Positions 59,561-64,000 of a DNA stretch of 64,000 bases are shown one piece after another. Source of the DNA: JAWVFM01 sp963739355 (GTDB lineage Bacteria; Actinomycetota; Thermoleophilia; Solirubrobacterales; 70-9); contig CAVUAD010000007.1 in assembly GCA_963739355.1 (NCBI GenBank), positions 744,001-808,000 on the forward strand, read 5' to 3'. Both the position numbers and the translations under genes were made by a program. Under the pieces are notes generated by a model, which saw only the letters and a list, made by a program, of their open reading frames with translations, did not search any database and was not told the DNA's origin. Numbering within the stretch: position 1 is the stretch's first letter; every line of letters begins with the position of its first letter.

Positions 59561-60912
59561 GCGCGGGGCTCCGGCGTTCCTTCGGCTCACTCTCCGTTCC
59601 CAACTACCGGCGCTACTTCGCCGGCCAGGTGGTCTCCGTGTCCGGCAACTGGATGCAGATGGTCGCCGAGGGCTGGCTGGTCCTCAGCCTCACGAACAGC
59701 GGCGTCGCCGTCGGAATCACCACCGCGGCGCAGTTCGTCCCGCTGCTCTTCTTCGGCGCGCTCGGCGGGCTGTTCGCCGACCGCTACGACAAGCGCAAGC
59801 TGCTCATGTGCACGCAGGCGGCGATGGCGGTTCCCGCGCTCTTCCTGCTCACGGTCACCGCCGCCGGCGTCGTCACGCCGCTGATGGTCTACGCCACCGC
59901 GTTCGCCCGCGGCGCCGTGAACTCGCTCGACAACCCGGCGCGCCAGAGCTTCGTGATCGAGATGGTGGGCTCGGACCGGGTCGTCAACGCCGTGAGCCTC
60001 AACAGCGTGATCATCCACACCTCGCGGATCGTCGGGCCGGCCCTGGCCGGCGCGGTGATCGCGATCTGGGGTGTCGCGCCCTGCTTCGGCATCAACGCGC
60101 TCTCGTTCGTCGCGATGCTGGTCGCCCTGGCGGGCATGGCGCCGGGTGAGCTCCGCGCGCCGAAGCCCATCAACCACCAGCGCGGCGCGTTCCGCGAGGG
60201 CCTGCGTTATGTAGCCGGCAACCGCGAGCTCTCGATCCCGCTCCTGCTGATGGCGATCGTCGGCATGCTCTCCTTCAACTTCCAGGTCGTGCTCCCGCTG
60301 ATGGCGCGCTTCAGCTTCGGCGGCGACGCGGCCACGTACGCGATCCTGCTCAGCGCCATGGCGGTGGGATCGGTCACCGGAGCGCTGGTCAACGGCGCGC
60401 GCGGGCGCACGAGCACCAGGCTGATCACGCTCTCCGCCGCCGCGTTCGGGGTGCTCGGCCTCGTAGCCGCTGCCGCCCCCACCCTCCCGGTGGAGATCAT
60501 CGCGCTCGTTCCGCTCGGCATGGCCAGCGTGACCTTCGCCGCCAGCATCAACTCGCATCTCCAGCTCTCCGTCGACCCCCTCATGCGCGGTCGCGTGATG
60601 GCGCTCTACTCCGTCGTCTTCCTCGGCTCGACCCCGATCGGCGCGCCAATCGCGGGCTGGCTTTCCGAGGCGCTCGGCGCCCGTGCCGGCCTTGTCCTTG
60701 CCGGCGCCGCGGCGCTCGTCGCCGCGGGCGTGGCCCGCGTGGCGTTCAGTCGCTCAGCGGCCGGGGACCGGCTCGAGCTTGGCCTCGATCCGCTCACCGG
60801 TGAGGCGGATGTCCGGGCGGCCGGGCAGCGACACGGAGAGCGGACCCATCCACGAGTGCGGGGCCACGAAGCGGGCGGAGCCCGCGAGCGCCGAGTGCGC
60901 GGGGGCGTGTAG
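59557..60912 (+). CDS. MFS efflux transporter (MFS_3/EntS type)
   Basis: A 451-aa transporter of the major facilitator family, of the enterobactin-exporter-like class. About 11-12 helices; conserved NYRRYFAGQVVSVSGNWMQM at the start and GALGGLFADRYDKRKLL in the first loop. TTG start overlaps the MarR stop (TTGA), so the two are one operon for regulated efflux. The last 45 residues (after about FSRSAAGDRLELGL) are hydrophilic with atypical codon use and do not look like family sequence; the original stop may have been lost. Confidence 0.92.
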   Translation: MSAGLRRSFGSLSVPNYRRYFAGQVVSVSGNWMQMVAEGWLVLSLTNSGVAVGITTAAQFVPLLFFGALGGLFADRYDKRKLLMCTQAAMAVPALFLLTVTAAGVVTPLMVYATAFARGAVNSLDNPARQSFVIEMVGSDRVVNAVSLNSVIIHTSRIVGPALAGAVIAIWGVAPCFGINALSFVAMLVALAGMAPGELRAPKPINHQRGAFREGLRYVAGNRELSIPLLLMAIVGMLSFNFQVVLPLMARFSFGGDAATYAILLSAMAVGSVTGALVNGARGRTSTRLITLSAAAFGVLGLVAAAAPTLPVEIIALVPLGMASVTFAASINSHLQLSVDPLMRGRVMALYSVVFLGSTPIGAPIAGWLSEALGARAGLVLAGAAALVAAGVARVAFSRSAAGDRLELGLDPLTGEADVRAAGQRHGERTHPRVRGHEAGGARERRVRGGV

Positions 60913-60930
60913 GCGGGCGCCCACCCCCGC

Positions 60931-60976
60931 CGAACGTCCCGGAGACCCCTCTATGACCCGGACTGCGGGACGTTCG
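60931..60976. promoter_or_regulatory. 11-bp inverted repeat upstream of uvrB
   Basis: CGAACGTCCCG (60931-60941) and CGGGACGTTCG (60966-60976) are perfect 11-base inverted arms with a 24-base spacer, between the MFS stop and the uvrB start at 61018. Each arm contains a CGAAC/GTTCG-type half like those of actinobacterial SOS boxes, but the 24-base spacing does not fit a standard LexA site. It could be a terminator stem for the MFS unit or a damage-control site for uvrB. Confidence 0.5.
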
Positions 60977-61017
60977 ATGCGACGGGGGCGTTCGGAGCGG
61001 TAGCTACGCTGATCGCC

Positions 61018-63021
<2,004 letters not shown>

Positions 63022-63026
63022 GCCGG

Positions 63027-63329
63027 CTAGAAGCGGTCCGCAGTGTCGAGCACGCGGGAGAAGCTGATCTGCGGCTCCCCCTGCGCTCCGCCGGCCGCCA
63101 TGACCTCCGGGACCTCCGTCTGGGCGGCGAAGAAGCCCTGGAAGGATGCCTCGTCGGGCCACTCGTCGATCACGATGAGCTCGTCGTCCGTAGCGCTGAA
63201 CAGGTGATGGATCGCCCCCGCGTCGCGGCCTTCACCCGCGATCCGCGTCAGCTGCTCTCCGTTCTCCGCCGCGTACCGCTCGAATGCTTCGACGTCGGCC
63301 TTGACTCGAAGCATCACCATCACTGACAC
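63027..63329 (-). CDS. ABM/dimeric alpha-beta barrel-like small protein
   Basis: A 100-aa protein resembling the antibiotic-biosynthesis-monooxygenase (dimeric alpha/beta barrel) fold: VMVMLRVKADVEAFERYAAE, AIHHLFSATDDELIVIDEW, DEASFQGFFAAQTEVPEVM. GGAGGTGG seven bases before the GTG at 63329 decides that start over a TTG nine codons earlier. Substrate unknown. It ends five bases from the uvrB stop in convergent orientation. Confidence 0.8.
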   Translation of the reverse strand: MSVMVMLRVKADVEAFERYAAENGEQLTRIAGEGRDAGAIHHLFSATDDELIVIDEWPDEASFQGFFAAQTEVPEVMAAGGAQGEPQISFSRVLDTADRF

Positions 63330-63440
63330 GTGCACCACCTCCAGTGGTCGATCCAATTTCGGCCGATTCTATGCGCACGTGGTTGCGTGCAGGTGAACGT
63401 CTTGGATCACCCGAGCGGGGCGAACATCTAGGCTGCGGTG

Positions 63441-63971
63441 ATGGCGCCTAACGACTCAGGATCGATCACCGAACAGCTCGCGACCCGCGTCCGCGAGCTC
63501 CTCCAGGGCGCCGAGGAGCAGGCGACGAAGGTGATGGAGGACGCCGAGGCCGAGGTGAAGCGGATCCGCGGGGCCGCCGCCGAGCAGGGACACAAGCTGA
63601 TCGAGGAGGCTCGCAGCGCGCTCGACGACCTCGAGGGACGCCTGGAGCCGGGGCGACCGCCCGCTTCACCCGAGCCGCCGAAGCCGCCTGCGGCGGCGCC
63701 CCCGCCTCCCAAGCCCGAGAAGGCGCCCGAACCCGAGCCCGAGGAGTCGCCCGCGAAGCCGCTCCCGGTGCCCGAGGCCGCGGTGGCCGACCCCGGCCCG
63801 CCGCCGAGCAAGGCCGCGGGAGGCGACGAGGCGGCCGCCCGGCTGGTGGCGATGAAGCTGGCGCTCGACGGAACCTCGCGCGACGACGTGCGCGCGAAGA
63901 TCGAAACCGACTACTCCGTGGCGGACCTGGACGGCGTCCTCGACGATGTGTTCGCGAAGGCGGGCCGCTAG
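63441..63971 (+). CDS. coiled-coil, proline-rich protein of unknown function
   Basis: A 176-aa soluble protein. Residues about 5-65 form a predicted long helix/coiled coil (ITEQLATRVRELLQGAEEQA, EVKRIRGAAAEQGHKLIEEA), about 70-125 is a Pro/Ala/Glu/Lys spacer, and about 130-176 a small helical C-terminal domain (ARLVAMKLALDGTSRDDVRA, YSVADLDGVLDDVF). It looks like an architectural or DivIVA-like scaffold piece but I cannot name a family. ATG at 63441 is used; GTG three bases upstream also fits. The last 29 bases of the window hold nothing further. Confidence 0.8.
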   Translation: MAPNDSGSITEQLATRVRELLQGAEEQATKVMEDAEAEVKRIRGAAAEQGHKLIEEARSALDDLEGRLEPGRPPASPEPPKPPAAAPPPPKPEKAPEPEPEESPAKPLPVPEAAVADPGPPPSKAAGGDEAAARLVAMKLALDGTSRDDVRAKIETDYSVADLDGVLDDVFAKAGR

Positions 63972-64000
63972 ACCCGGCGGTCGTCCCGGCCGTCGCCGCG

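Overview
High-GC DNA from an actinobacterium, most likely of the Thermoleophilia/Solirubrobacterales type. This is inferred from the polA..rpsA-coaE..uvrB and hrcA-dnaJ-prmA..phoH-ybeY-era gene orders, the actinobacterial-type (group 1h) [NiFe] hydrogenase and the many GTG/TTG starts. No rRNA, tRNA, CRISPR array, insertion sequence or phage gene was seen. Every gap between genes is shorter than 300 bases.

Region 1 (141-16602) is one functional block for high-affinity H2 oxidation. A Fur-family regulator and a NiCoT nickel permease with a Nur-box-like site upstream (1801-1817) handle nickel. They are followed by a 15-gene minus-strand operon, read from 16602 to 2167: hypC, a second hypC-like gene, hypD, hypE, hydrogenase small and large subunits, a NifU/Rieske-like fusion, three uncharacterised proteins, a maturation protease, hypA, hypB, a double-SIS protein and hypF. 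The subunits lack a Tat signal, the small subunit has Asp in place of a proximal-cluster Cys, and the large subunit carries a cleavable tail.

Region 2 (16693-25902) holds a pair of MaoC-type dehydratases, a lipoprotein, hrcA-dnaJ, prmA, a membrane protein, murI and the yqeY-phoH-ybeY-era string. Region 3 (26026-36571) has a PAS-GGDEF diguanylate cyclase, hisIE, and a complete trp set (trpE, G, D, C, F, B, A) interrupted by an HtrA-type protease with its own control region and a strong hairpin.

Region 4 (36590-45067) is metabolic and miscellaneous: a tiny membrane protein, a Rieske-thiamine-diphosphate enzyme fusion, an MBL hydrolase, a phosphofructokinase with PPi-type residues, a solute-binding lipoprotein, an epimerase and an ACT-malic enzyme. 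Region 5 (45105-51472) is a two-gene nonribosomal peptide locus: a phosphopantetheinyl transferase and a 1907-aa synthetase (A-PCP-C-A-PCP-TE) whose first A domain looks like an oxalyl-CoA-synthetase-type ligase. Region 6 (51545-63971) carries polA, rpsA, coaE, a lytic transglycosylase, a MarR-MFS efflux pair with a clear promoter/operator, uvrB and small unknown genes.

The most unusual non-gene signals are two dispersed repeat families. One is a ~60-nt twin-hairpin element (16121, 23128) whose stems differ by compensating changes. The other is a GGGTCAGACCC element (21704, 39494, 39571) that lies at gene ends and supplies their stop codons. Three genes (protease at 7306, lipoprotein at 17938, murI at 22302) appear to start at CTG because no standard start codon fits.
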